This document shows positions 39,301 through 50,440 of a stretch of 64,000 bases of DNA, piece after piece. A program made the position numbers and the translations under genes. Location of the stretch: NCBI RefSeq assembly GCF_001039355.2, contig NW_019775386.1, positions 252,510-316,509 of the forward strand. Direction: 5' to 3'. Below the pieces are notes generated by a model. That model was not told the DNA's origin, ran no database searches, and saw nothing but the letters and a program-made list of their open reading frames with translations. Source of the stretch: Lingula anatina. Its lineage: Eukaryota > Brachiopoda > Lingulata > Lingulida > Lingulidae. Numbering within the stretch: position 1 is the first letter of the stretch; every line of letters begins with the position of its first letter.

Positions 39301-42300
39301 ATTACTCTACAAAAAAAATAAATAAAAATAAAAAAAATCCTAGAATTAAGTTTTAACTGTTAAAACAATATGTGCCATTTAACTTACTATATTGGCAAAT
39401 GTATCCGTGTTTCTTATCACACGAATCGGTAAACCAACCGTTAGGCCTCGTGTCGGATTTCAAGATATATAAACATTTACTGTTACTTGTTGCATCTATC
39501 AAGGCACTGAAATTCCATTGGTAGCCTATATTAAAAATAAACATGCCGGAAATAACAATGTGTATTATTAAAGAGACAACTTGTATAAATATCAAAGCGC
39601 CCAATAAGTTAAAGAAAGTAGAAAAAAAGGAAAACAACGTCCATACGGTAAGTTGCAATGATGAACGAATTTTGCTCAAAAATATGTACAGAGAAGTATC
39701 TTGGTGTCTTGATCCATGCTGTTTATGGTGACATGGAAAAGGGATTCTAAACTTAGATCTTGGAGTAAACTAAATGTAAAATACTGAGAAAAGTACTTAT
39801 GAAGTGCGTTCACGTAACCATGAGTTTCAGAAAATATCATTCTAAATAGCCGTCCTTGTCTTTTACGTAAATAAACCTGCTCTACTGTCCTAAAATGTAT
39901 GACACCGATCCACTGAAAAATAAAATAACCGCGTATTGCTGAATCTATCTTGTACATTGCTCAAGTTGGCAGACATATAACAATGATATTAAGGACCGAA
40001 TTTACAACCTTGTTCAATCGGCAGTACTGAAAACTCAACGCTTAATTTTAATTTAACACCAACTGATACAGAGACAGGCCCGTAGCCAGGGGGTGTTCAG
40101 GTGGTTCGAAAGAACCGCCCTTTTGTCAGGAAAAGCTCCATTCTGGGTAAAATTTGATCTAGGTTCACAAAAGTTTCATTGTAAAAAAATCCACTTTTTC
40201 GGAAAAAGAACACCCCTTTTGAAATTGCTGGCTACAAGCCTGACAGAGATGAGGCAAAAAAAAGCAGGTTCAGCCCAAGCCGTTTCCCAAGAGTGGCAAG
40301 CCAGCGCAGAAACAAGTTCCATACACACAACATTAACACAAACAATTAAGACACGTTTGTTGATTACCTTTAACCCCCAGCATAAAAAACACAATATATA
40401 CTGTTGCGTATACCCTGAAGATAAACGGCTGTTTCACAGTCAGGGTGTACAATTAAATGTGGTTAATGTTACAAGTGTCTGATAAATTAGCATTTTATGA
40501 TTGGAGATTGCTGATAGACTAATATGAAAGACACTGTTCATAGGAGCAAAATAAAAAAAGGATTATAATAATCGGATTACAATTTACAAAAATATAGCCA
40601 ATTATGTGTTCAAAAAGTATCCATTTTTAGCTGTTACGGTGGGTCATTTGCAATAAAGGTCATAAAGATGATGCACTAGCGCTTTATGTGAGTGATTTAT
40701 GGTGAATATGATATTGGTATATAATTCCCACAACATCTGTCTTCTCTTCTAGCAGGTTCATCCAAAGATATGTTCTGAGATAAAGAAATATTTTCACCAT
40801 TTTGCAGAAACGGGCTTTGATACACATTTGTTAATGCAATGAAAAACATATTTGATAAGGCCAAATATTACTTTGAAATCACCAACGTGATAATAAGATG
40901 AATTTACCATGTTATGACTTAAACATAATAAAAGAGTTGTGCATATGTAACCGTTATTATTAATGCTATGATATTTATAATCATGAGCCCCTTGGCGTCT
41001 CCTACTTTTTGTAGTGTCCGTACCCCCTATCTGCTTTATTTAGGAACCACAGCATATTCTGTCTGATTTTATTATTCTATAATGTCTACACTGACATTTA
41101 TTTTGCAGGAAGAAAATAGCACATAACCCCTTATTATGAAAAGATATGCAAGAATTTCGTTCCAAATGTAGTGTCCGTACCCCCAAGTTATACATTAACC
41201 ATTGGATAACTGGCTGCTTATCAATGATGATAAAACATCAAAATATTGTACAAAATATTGTTTTAGACTATATAAAATGCATTCATGTCTTGTGATGTTT
41301 AGAAAAAACATTGTATATAAATATATATTCGATAAAGTGATACTGATTAATTAGAGTCAGGCAAGAGATTTTGCAATGAAATAATATCAGTAAAGATGCT
41401 ACTCTTTGCATTCAAAATGAACAATATTGGTTTGAATATATTATATTGTATTATATTAATATAATACAATATAATATATTGTATTATATTAATATAGCTA
41501 ATTGCAAAATAATAAACTGTATATGGATTAATATTCTATGGATTAATGTATATAATATATTTGAGGCGGTACGAACACTTCAATACATGCATAATTAAAG
41601 GGATAATAACTCTTCGTATGAGATCTATATTTCACAATAAAAACCTTGTGAATAACTCATAGAAATATAATTTATTCTGTTTTACCACAAAAACAGCAGT
41701 TATAGCTTTTATTCTGATATCTGAACTTGTCTTTAGACCACGTGACCTCCATTGATGGCTATACTCTGTTAAAATCTCTTAAGAGATTTTAACAAAAAAC
41801 CAAACTTTTTAGAAAAAAACCAGGGACTAACTTTGAATGTAAAAATGGATTCATTAACCATTGGTAAGTATGGGAAAATTGTTGTTTACTCCAGGAAAAT
41901 TCATTTTTTGGCCGAAACAAAGAGTTATTATTGCTTTAACAGTACATTTATAATACTATCAGTGAATGAAGTATCAAATATGGATGACAATAAACAAAAA
42001 GCCAAATAGGAAAAGAAAAAGGGATCCTGAAAATTTTACTTTCAGCAAAAAATAATTTGAAAAAAAAAGACGTCAAAAAGCTAAATTCCGTAAAGATAAT
42101 CTTGCTGAAGTACGTAAGGAAGACGATATACGTTAAATGTACGTAACATAGAAGAGAAGCAAAAAATGAAGAATCATCCTAGGCTGGCCCAGTAAGAAAG
42201 ACTAAAGTAAAGAGAAGAAATTAGGGCATACTGACAGAGAGTTAAGGAGAAGCAGAAACCCAACAATCCTGAAAACAGTAGAACAAGAGATGCAAATTAA

Positions 42301-43361
42301 CGAGAGATGAAAAAGAAGAAAAGACTCCAAAAACAGGAATCAAGACTGAAACAAACAAACAAACAAACAAACAAACAAAAAAAGAATAAATAAAAAAGGT
42401 AAAGCAACAGAAAGAAAAGTTAAAATTAAAGTCTGGTGAATGAAAGTCACACTGAATGACACACTACCAAGCTCCAGCATACACTGAAAAACGTGCTGTG
42501 GTGTTTCTCTAAAAACTCTTTGATTAATACATGTACTTGTATCCTTTTGGTTAAAGTACTGCTGTTATATCTTTATTTTGATATTTTTTAGAATTTTGGC
42601 AAAAGTAACTGGTAAACAATATGATATTTCAGTTAAAAAAGCATCAGTTTCTTGAATGTGTAGGGTCCGTACCCCCAGATCATAGTCTAAGGGGCAATCT
42701 GTTAATTTGAGCGTAGCACAAAAAGTAATTAATATTGTGCTCTAAAAATTGTAGATATCATAGTTAAGATGTCATTCTTTTTATCTGTTACATAAATTAA
42801 ACAAATGCATCAGAGTTCATTTTTCTCTCAATGTGACCCCTATTTTGTACCCCTGATTGTGACACAGCCGAATGTGATGCCTTACCTGCTGCCGGCCAAT
42901 ACCAGTTTCCTTTCTCATCTTTTGTCCCTCCAATCCAGTAATATTTGTTTACCTCTATTCCATTTAAAACAGCCTTGTTTATAACTTGGGAGGTGATTTC
43001 TATAAGATCACCTCCATTCGCCGAACAATAATTTGTGGCGTTACTGTGTGTTCTTTGAACTTTTATTTTTTCATAACAGTAACTTCTGTCTTCCACATTA
43101 AATTGAAGCTTGGTACAAGGGTACGACTCGGTTACTTTTCCTGAAATGAAATATATTTATTTATAAAAAAATATGTTTCGGTTTCACTGAATAATATTTT
43201 AAAATTGGCCTATATTCCTGTAAGTACCAGTTCAGGCTCGCATTAGTATATACAATTTCATATTTAACATCAATTTGTGATATATTCCACATACCAGTAA
43301 AAATCAAAGCTGTTATACACATAAACACCACAGGTAACACGGATCCCATTGTAAAGCACAT
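36374..43361 (-). CDS. Lectin receptor L1: signal peptide, C-type lectin domain, Thr/Ser stalk, TM segment
   Basis: Predicted type I surface receptor. Exons: 43295-43361 (ATG 43361, hydrophobic leader VLPVVFMCITALIF), 42886-43140, 39388-39525, 38422-39129, 37965-38064, and a tentative last exon 36374-36488. Phases 1,1,1,1,2 fit; the model gives 460 aa. Exons 2-3 encode the lectin domain (residues about 23-153): YCYEKIKVQ, NYCSANGG, YYWIGGTKDEKGNWYWP, NSKCLYI and GWFTDSCDKKHGYICQY, with six cysteines as in long-form domains. The usual EPN/QPD and WND calcium-sugar motifs are not visible, so classic calcium-dependent sugar binding is doubtful. Exon 4 is a Thr/Ser-rich stalk (about 235 residues, probably O-glycosylated) ending in an IDSLIAELARQCEAER segment. 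Exon 5 encodes the membrane span (ESVLLLSITCTFTVSFAV). The last exon rests only on an open frame with a basic RKRG start and a shared acceptor; treat it as uncertain. Confidence 0.82.
37036..37345. repeat. Fold-back element in the L1 intron
   Basis: The left arm 37036-37127 (cctacccaactaccagactc ... ccgttttcaaggtgtgcgtc) is the near-exact reverse complement of the right arm 37254-37345. The spacer is about 126 bp. An apparent open frame over the right arm is a by-product. Confidence 0.85.
37776..37794. repeat. C homopolymer run
   Basis: About 19 Cs; open frames reading Pro or Gly runs through it are artefacts. Confidence 0.9.
38422..39129 (-). repeat. Two tandem mucin-like stalk repeats inside L1 exon 4
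   Basis: The exon encodes two copies of a stretch of about 109 residues, each running from a DSTT(S/N)SATTE start through TTKQTSHPLLNTT, NQSLTTGASKPLSSS and TGVSSQN to a KQPI ... DKNDT end. The paralogue L2 (exon 48242-48622) has one copy; the length difference is 327 bases, a multiple of three. Confidence 0.9.
40075..40242. mobile_element. MITE with CAGGCnnGTAGCCAG terminal inverted repeats, copy 1
   Basis: 168 bp. The left end CAGGCCCGTAGCCAGG and the right end (reverse complement CAGGCTTGTAGCCAGC) form terminal inverted repeats. It is flanked by the 7-bp target duplication acagaga (40068-40074 and 40243-40249). The paralogous position in L2 (about 49493-49518) lacks it. A second copy, in the opposite orientation, is at 61503-61667. 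Superfamily not assigned. Confidence 0.85.
41435..41480. repeat. Perfect 46-bp AT-rich palindrome
   Basis: Symmetric about 41457/41458, with arms reading aatatattatattgtattat ... and its exact complement. It is followed by a further partial repeat of the same words. It could extrude as a cruciform. Confidence 0.9.
41595..41939. mobile_element. TTAA-flanked MITE (piggyBac-like target), copy 1
   Basis: TTAA at 41595-41598, then agggataataactctt; the right end aagagttattattgct is followed by TTAA at 41936-41939. The ends are inverted repeats of each other. A shorter copy with the same end sequences is at 53750-53890. A TTAA duplication is typical of piggyBac-type insertion; the assignment is by target site and ends only. 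Confidence 0.7.
41970..42440 (+). pseudogene. Degraded lysine/arginine-rich reading frame inside the 2.45-kb transposon
   Basis: Plus-strand frames read RKRKRDPENF, then QKAKFRKDNLAEVRKEDDIR, and further on REEIRAY, QRVKEKQKPNNPENSRTRD and REMKKKKRLQKQESR. They are interrupted by several stops (TAA, TGA) and at least one frame change. The periodic basic composition resembles the Lys/Arg-rich proteins often carried by invertebrate transposons and repeats. It cannot be translated as it stands; family not identified. Confidence 0.5.
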
Positions 43362-44169
43362 ATCAGTTTACGATGACGACTCTGATACTCGTGCTCAACG
43401 TGGGTTGGTCTAATCTATCGATTGGGGTCGTAGGATGACAAAACCATGGCGACGACACACAAAAAACACGTGCACTGACCTTTTATCGTCTAAGGTTATC
43501 ATTAAGATGCTCTAGCTGACAGTAGGCAAAACTGAAACTAAAAGGCTAAGACTTTAATAAGACCCCTATTTTTTAACTCCGGGGATGGTGGTGCTGTACT
43601 AACGTTACTTGGTTGTACATGTAGATGAGTAGGCTACATAGCCCATTTCTAATAACAGGTGTTACAATAAACTTATAGGTACACTGTGAGCGTTTGAAAA
43701 TTTTCAAAAAACATGGCTCCTGTGTACATATACTGAACATGTAGCAGCTACTTATCTTTCACATGCTTCAAATAACAGCATGTGGCTTCGATGGTTCCTG
43801 TTGCAATGTACAGGAAGACATGCCGCTCTAAATGACTCGCCAGGAATTTAGAACTGAATCACAAAAATAAAAGTGGGATAAAACTTAGAATTCAAGTGCA
43901 TGGGCAGGTCAAGTTATGCTTTCCTTCCCCCGAGGAAAATTGGTTTTGGTGAGTTAGTCCCGTAAAGAGTATGCCTATCTCCAATGCGCACAGCTTCTTA
44001 TGCCCATGAGGGGAGCACTTTCAGTGTAGGTTGTTCTGAGAGCCATGCCGAACGGCTACAGGATGCATACCGTTTGTGGTGAGTTACATTGTGGCTAAAT
44101 CAAAAATATTTCGCTTTCATAATTTACCATTTGGCCTCTTCTCTTTTTTTCTAACACAAATACTAATAT

Positions 44170-44300
44170 AAATCCGGATTGCGCAGCACATAATACGTAA
44201 CATCCGATCACAACTAACACACTCAGACAGCACATACTACATCACATCATGCCACAACTAACACACTCAGGCTGCAGGCAGCACATAATGCATCACAGGG
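44170..44300. repeat. Minisatellite, unit 2 counterpart
   Basis: Three degenerate units around cacaactaacacactcag ... gcacataatacatcac, matching the array at 34340-34510. Confidence 0.7.
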
Positions 44301-44994
44301 AATTACAACTAATTACACTAACACATCGCACCGCTAGATTGGTCCAATTCTGCCCAAAGTTGTAGCGTGCCACCTTCAGCCTTAAGATACTGTGGGTGGG
44401 TTTATTCTTCTCTGAAATATTTTAAATCAAATTTTGAAATAATTTATTTTTATAGGGCCTATCTCAAAAGCATTATACACCCTATATAATAAAATTACGT
44501 ACTGTTTAAAAGTCTCAAGCAACCGATTATTTGCCTTTACTAAAGACGCTTCGAGATAAATATTTTTTTCTCAGGGAAAATAAATTTCAGCATATTATCG
44601 AGATGCTTGCTTGCAATATTGCATTATATGAACGATGAACTTTCGCTTTGATAACAGCTAAGTAGGACACACGAGTTTGTGTACATAGAACATATCAACT
44701 GAAACCTTATCGTGGTGCGCGCGGCCAAAATCAACAGGTTTCATAATGGAATAAACTTTACAGGGGTGAGGGTAGGACCCAAAATACATCTTCTCTCCTG
44801 GGGTGGGGATAGGGTGGGTGTTAACTGCCCCATGTTTCTGGGGTCACTGGAAACTAAACTCTATTACTGACAGATGCATGCTGATAAAAGATGCGAAATT
44901 CCAGTGACCTGGCTAGCTTTAAAACTGAGGGCTCTGACGGAGGGCTACGACCTTGTGCTTAGATTTGCAATATATGCAATTTTTATCTTCCATC

Positions 44995-44997
44995 TAT

Positions 44998-45036
<39 letters not shown>

Positions 45037-45040
45037 TTTG
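44995..45040. repeat. (ATTT)n microsatellite
   Basis: About eleven ATTT units; the counterpart in unit 1 is at 35182-35222. Confidence 0.95.
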
Positions 45041-45845
45041 CGAGGGTACTCTTCAGGAAGCTTATCTAGCTTCCGAAAAGCGGCACTTTTGCCTTTGTTC
45101 TTATGTGAAAGACAATATTAAATTAAATCTATGTTCAAAACAAGACTGTGGAACACTGGGGTGAAAACAAGACTGTGGAACACTGGTAGCGCGTTTAGTT
45201 TGTCTGGCTATACTTCAGATTTTTGAGAAGCCCTATAGGGAAAATCCTAACATCTACATTCTAATCTGCATTGCTTCGTAAGATCGTGGTTCCAATACCT
45301 GCTTCTTTCTTGGAAAGCCTATATTGGCTTATCTATCCAAGGGGGCGTGTATCTCTGCGGTTTATCGCCACATCCCATGATCTTACACTTACAGCTTTGA
45401 CCCGATAACAAAATACCTATCACTGATAGTAGTCGTATTTTACTGTACTCGCGCTTGAATTAGTTCATTGTATTCCATAAAAACATATATGTAAAACTTG
45501 CAGTGTCTTTAAGCTCTAAAATGTTCTTTGTGAACATTTAAGTGCTGAATAAAGTATAATAATTGAGAAACTTCTTATATATTTTAAGTTAACCGCCGTT
45601 TTCTGCGTTGTTTGCGAATAAGTCGTCAATGTGTAGCGTGGCTTGACCCGGTTGCAAACAGTTCAGTTATTTCAGAACTCTGTTATATTGACTCAGATAT
45701 TACAGATAACCCGGGGCTATCTTCTGAGAACAGAAGGTATCTTAGAAAAGGAGAGAAGAGTAACCATCCCTCCTCCCAAACCTCACCACTATGGTCTTGG
45801 GCAACCATTTGAAAAAAGCACCACCAACTAAGCCTGCACACAGTC

Positions 45846-45903
<58 letters not shown>
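45846..45903. repeat. (ATTT)n microsatellite
   Basis: About fourteen uninterrupted TTTA units. Confidence 0.95.
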
Positions 45904-45904
<1 letters not shown>

Positions 45905-46398
45905 CGAGCGAACATTTACGAACGAACAATTGCAGATAGCTTAGAATTCCGGCAAGATTTGTATATACTGTGATAATTTTGATATTATTGTAAAAGGACA
46001 TAGCCGGCCCTTCAAACGAAATATAGTATCCCCACCCACGGGATTCACAGAACACGGTTTAATCATAAAGACTTAGACCCCCTCCCACCACCACCAATTA
46101 AAAAATATCTTATCAATTTCATGTTCATGACCATTCAATATTAAAGAACTATCTGTGAAAGTAATGATGAAAGCTAAAGGTATCCTATCCTGAATTTTCC
46201 AGCCAAATCACATCTTTTTCGGAAAAAATCATTTTCCCTACTCATGGATCACTGATCCACCCTTTCCTGCCCTTGTTTTGTTGTCATTTCTAATTAGATT
46301 ATTTAGGTTGAAATATCTGACCAGTCAGACCGCATGGAAGTTTCCGAAGGCAATATTAATATCAGGTGCTAATACGTTTATTTGAGGGGATTTTTTCA

Positions 46399-46467
<69 letters not shown>
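46399..46467. repeat. Compound (AT)n-(GA)n microsatellite
   Basis: About 13 AT units directly followed by about 20 GA units. The plus-strand open frame through it is an artefact. Confidence 0.95.
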
Positions 46468-46471
<4 letters not shown>

Positions 46472-46897
46472 GTAAGGACATTTTCAAACTATTACAGGAA
46501 GTTGTATGAACTGGACTGTTATGTTGCATTCTTTATAAAAAAAAAAAACAAAAATCAACTCAACTCAATCAAGCCACTGGGTATGTTTGAAATTATTTTG
46601 ATGAGACAGATGCTTTTCTACTTAAATGAATCTTGCATTTATTTTGACAATATAGAAATTAAACGTACAAATGTACTTATGAATGAGATGTTTATGTATC
46701 AATATCACTGCCCTTTTTATGACAAGTTAACAAATCTATCATTTGGCGATAAAAGAAGTCCAACTGATGTCCAGTACAATATTATATATGCGACTTAAAT
46801 CTACAACAGTTTTCTTTCAAAAATATCATTTAAGTTGTTTTTTTATCAAAAAGTGTGGTCTTCTAAATTGATCAAAGAGTACGACAGGATTATTCCT

Positions 46898-49800
46898 CTA
46901 ATTTCTTAATTTCTTTGATAAATATGATGTAGGGTTAAGTCCAAAGCGCAAGAATTCCCTAAATAAACTTATACTAAACAAATATAACATGGCGACAAAG
47001 CAACGTAACTCTGGCCCTTGTTTCCTGACAATCAACATAACTCTGTCACGATCTTAGGGAAATTAAGAAACCTCTCCGTTAAACTTAAATTCAGCGATTT
47101 GATCCTCTTCATGTCCGCCTTTTTCTTTATGCTCATCCTTTTTTTTTCTTCTGGAAAAACACATGTAATATTTATTTGTAAATTATTGTTTTTCTTTTAA
47201 TCAAGAGCTTATAAAATATGTGGTTATTACCTCCAATATTTCTGTGACTGTCAGCCATCATCATCAGGGAGTAAATGACAGTGATTAGGGGCAATGGACC
47301 TGGATTTTCATTCCAGGTGAAATGACCCTAGTCATTTACTCCCTGATGATGGTGACTGACAGTCACAGAAATATTGGAGGTACATGTAATACCCACATAT
47401 TTTATAAGCTCTTGATAAAAAGAAAAACAATAATTTAAATTAATACATACAGAGCTAATGAAACTGTTCTCTCACATTTGGTATGTCTGGTATAATCCTA
47501 TTTTAAACCGTCTTGCATGAAAGTGCTATATTGCATGTTTTCAATGGGCACATAAAACAATGTTCATTTTCAACCTTTTTCCTTTGGAATATAATAAAAA
47601 CAACAAATCGCTACGTCAATGTTTGAAAACCCAGAATGTCGTCCTCACTTCAAGTCCATGTGAATTGTTTTGAGTTGTTTTGAGGAAAAATATGATTGAG
47701 ATATTTAGACAAGCAATAAGCACCTATAAGATGTCACCCGAGTTATGATCAGCTTATTGACATATTTGACAACAAAAAGCAGGTTCTAGCAAAGACTACC
47801 GAGCACACAGAACTTAGTACTCACCTCAGGCAGTAAATACGAAAAGATAGGCCTACGTTAATCGTGAAACTTATGGCAAGCGCCACGCTAAACCCTATGG
47901 TCCGCACGTTCACTTCTATTGGACATAAAAATAGAACGATCATTAAACAAACCAAAAGGATCACTGGTTATCTAGACCCCACCCAACTCTCTCGAAAATT
48001 AAAAAAAAAAACATACTTGGAGATAAACGATAAAAGTTGAAATAATTTGATGAGCAGTCAGTGTTGGGCAATGTTAATGTTGCATTTTAAAGAAATAAAT
48101 CCTCCGCAAACATTTTCAAACATTGATTAGATATACAGGTATTGGAGTGTATACTTTTATCTCAAATGTGAATGAATACTAAATTAAACATCAAAAGAAT
48201 AAACAAACTTATACCAACGTAATTTCTTTACTTTTACCCACCTTGTTGTTGTCTTTTTCTTTCAGCTTCACATTGTCTTGCAAGTTCGGCTATCAATGAA
48301 TCAATGTCCGTCTTGTTTGTCAGCGATAGTTGTGTTGTTGTCTGTTTGCCGATGGGTTGTTTCGTAGTAGTTTCTATGTGTACGGTGCTGTGAATTTCTC
48401 CCTGTTGTTGGTTTGTGGTTTTGTGGGTTATTTCTTTTGTATTTTGACTGGAAACCCCAGTTGATGTTATCTGCGGCGAGAGTGAAGAACTGAGTGGTTT
48501 GGACGCACTAGTAGTTAATGACTGCTTTACGGTTATGGAACTGCTTGTGTTTAAAAGGGGATGGGAAGTTTGTTTTGTAGTCGACGATTCAGTTGTCGCA
48601 CTACTGGTCGCTGAGTCCATTTCTGAAAGGAAACGCGTGAAGATTGGTCGTCCAATTAAAATGAAAAAGGTCAATCATTTTTGCTATTATTTAATGAATA
48701 CAAATGATAATACGACCTCCAAATTTCACGTATTACCCCCTGTTCTATTGTGCTTGGTGTCTCTTTTAGTCCAACTTTTTGCACATTTGATTGTATCACT
48801 CCACATAAAATGCCATTTCCCTAGAATTAAGTCAACATTTTGTTCCATTTAACTTACTATATTGGCAAATGTATCCGTGCTTCTTATCACACGAATCGGT
48901 AAACCAACCATTTCCCGCTGTGTTGCTTTTCGAGATATATAAACATTTGCTGTTACTCCTTGCATCACTCAATGCACTGAAATTCCATTGGTAACCTATA
49001 TTAAAAATAAAATTGCGGGAAATAACAATTTATATAATTAAAGACCACTTATATAAATATCAAAGCGCTTAGTCGGGCCTAATAAAGAAAGGAAGGTTGA
49101 AAAAGGAAAACAAAGTTCATACGGTAAGTTGGAATGATGAACGAATTTTGCTCAAAAACATACAGAGAAGTCTCTTGGTTTCTTGAAATCAACCATGCTG
49201 TTTATGGTAACATGGAAAAAGAATTCTAAACTTAGATTTTGGAGTACACTGAATGTTTAATATGGAAAAAGGTACTTATGAAGTGCGTTCGTAACCATGA
49301 GTTTCAGAAAATATCATTCTAAACAACCGTTCTTGTCATTTACGTAAATTAACCTGCCCTCAAATGAATGAAAACGATCCACTGGAAAATAAAATAACCG
49401 CGTATTGCTGAATCTATCTTGTACATTGCTCAAGTTGGCAGATCGAAAAAGATATGACATTAAGGATCGAATATATGCCCTTGTTGAATCGACAGTGCCG
49501 ATATAGAGAGGGGGGGCAAAAATAGGCAGGTTCAGCCCAAGTCGTTTCCCAAAAGTGGCGAGCCAACGCAGAAACATGTTCCATACACACAACATTAACA
49601 CAAACAATTAAGACACGTTTGTTGATTACATATAATCCCAGCATAAAAAAGACAATGTATTCTATACTGATGCGTATACCCTGAAGATAATGTGATTCCT
49701 TACCTGCCTCCGGCCAATACCAGTTTCCTTTCTCATCTTTTGTTCCTCCTATCCAGTAATATTTGTTTACCTCCATTCCATTTAAAACAGCCTGGTTTAT

Positions 49801-50178
49801 AACTTGGGAGGTGATTTCTATAAGACCACCTCCATTCGCCGAACAATAATTTGTGGCATTACTGTATGCTCTTTGAACTTTTATTTTCTCATAACAGTAA
49901 CTACTGTCTTCCACATTAAACTGAGGCTTGGTACAAGGGTACGACTCAGCTTCTTTTCCTGAAATGAAAATATATTCAGTTATAAAATATGTTTCGGTTT
50001 TACCGGAACATTACTTTTAAACTGGCCTATATACCTCTAAGTACTAGTACACGCTCGCATAAGTATATACAACTTTGTATTTAACATCAAATTGTGAAAT
50101 ATTCCACATACCAGTAAAAATCAAAGCTGTTATACACATAAACACCACAGGTAACACGGATCCCATTGTAAAGCACAT
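46898..50178 (-). CDS. Lectin receptor L2: paralogue of L1 with a single stalk repeat
   Basis: Exons: 50112-50178 (ATG 50178, leader VLPVVFMCITALIF as in L1), 49704-49958, 48858-48995, 48242-48622, 47825-47915, tentative last exon 46898-47024. Phases match L1; the model gives 352 aa. The lectin domain (residues about 23-153) has YCYEKIKVQ, NYCSANGG, YYWIGGTKDEKGNWYWP, SKCLYI and GWFTDSCDKKHGYICQY. The Thr/Ser stalk is about 127 residues, one repeat unit, with the same IDSLIAELARQCEAER end. The membrane exon (GFSVALAISFTINVGLSF) is three codons shorter than in L1 and hardly similar in sequence, though the acceptor and donor align. The proposed tail exon shares its acceptor with L1 but its residues diverge, so that exon is the weakest part of the model. 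Likely a surface recognition receptor; ligand unknown. Confidence 0.82.
47181..47435. repeat. Near-perfect fold-back element in L2
   Basis: The left arm begins aattattgtttttctttt and continues through caagagcttataaaatatg to gggagtaaatgac. The right arm, from gtcatttactccctgatgat to aaaaagaaaaacaataatt, is its reverse complement with few mismatches. Arms are about 100 bp and the loop about 45 bp. The left arm overlaps the intron just upstream of the proposed last exon. Confidence 0.88.
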
Positions 50179-50440
50179 ATCAATTTACAAGGACGACTCT
50201 GCTACAAATTGTGGCATGCACAGATCAATGTGGGTTGGGCTTACCTTTTATCTCCTTTACCTATCGTTCGGGGTCGAAGGTCGAGGAACCCCATGGGGGC
50301 AGCTGTTGACGGCCCCCCCCCCCCCAAAAAAAAAAACAAATACACTGTAGATTACATGCATACCTGGCCCTTTATCCCCTAAAGTACTCATTAAGATGCT
50401 ATGGCTGACTGGGGGCAAAGTGAGAAACATCTGATAGGGA

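Larger units (their letters stand above)
40426..42870. mobile_element. 2.45-kb DNA transposon inserted in L1 intron 2
   Basis: The left end cggctgtttcacagtcaggg and the right end, reverse complement cggctgtgtcacaatcaggg, form terminal inverted repeats. The paralogous L2 intron reads straight through from ...ccctgaagata to atgtgattcc... (about 49680-49698) with nothing inserted. Inside are a degraded lysine-rich reading frame (41970-42440), a TTAA-bounded MITE (41595-41939), an AT palindrome (41435-41480) and three copies of a gtccgtaccccc motif (about 41016, 41173, 42666). No intact transposase is seen. Confidence 0.78.
33768..43984. repeat. Segmental tandem duplication, unit 1 (carries lectin gene L1)
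   Basis: Starts near gcgcacagcttcttatcccc and matches 43985 onward (gcgcacagcttcttatgccc) over non-coding and coding sequence, in the same order. Shared landmarks: a ctgagagccatgccgaacgg block, a minisatellite, an ATTT repeat, a tttatttgacaatrtagaa block and all lectin exons. It is about 3 kb longer than unit 2, largely because of transposon insertions at 40075-40242 and 40426-42870. Confidence 0.85.

Noticed and set aside
40093-40482. Plus-strand open frame of 129 codons
   Set aside because: It runs through the MITE at 40075-40242 and its flank in L1 intron 2, so it is an artefact of the element.
45791-45973. Open frame with Leu/Phe/Ile/Tyr repeats
   Set aside because: Translation of an (ATTT)n microsatellite; the same applies to the frames at 18785-19123 and 44874-45164.
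47510-47545. Alternative last exon of L2 with an acceptor ending ...atatag and a short frame ending at a stop
   Set aside because: The acceptor AG is not conserved in L1 (ataac there), so the 47024/36488 acceptor shared by both genes was preferred, with low confidence.
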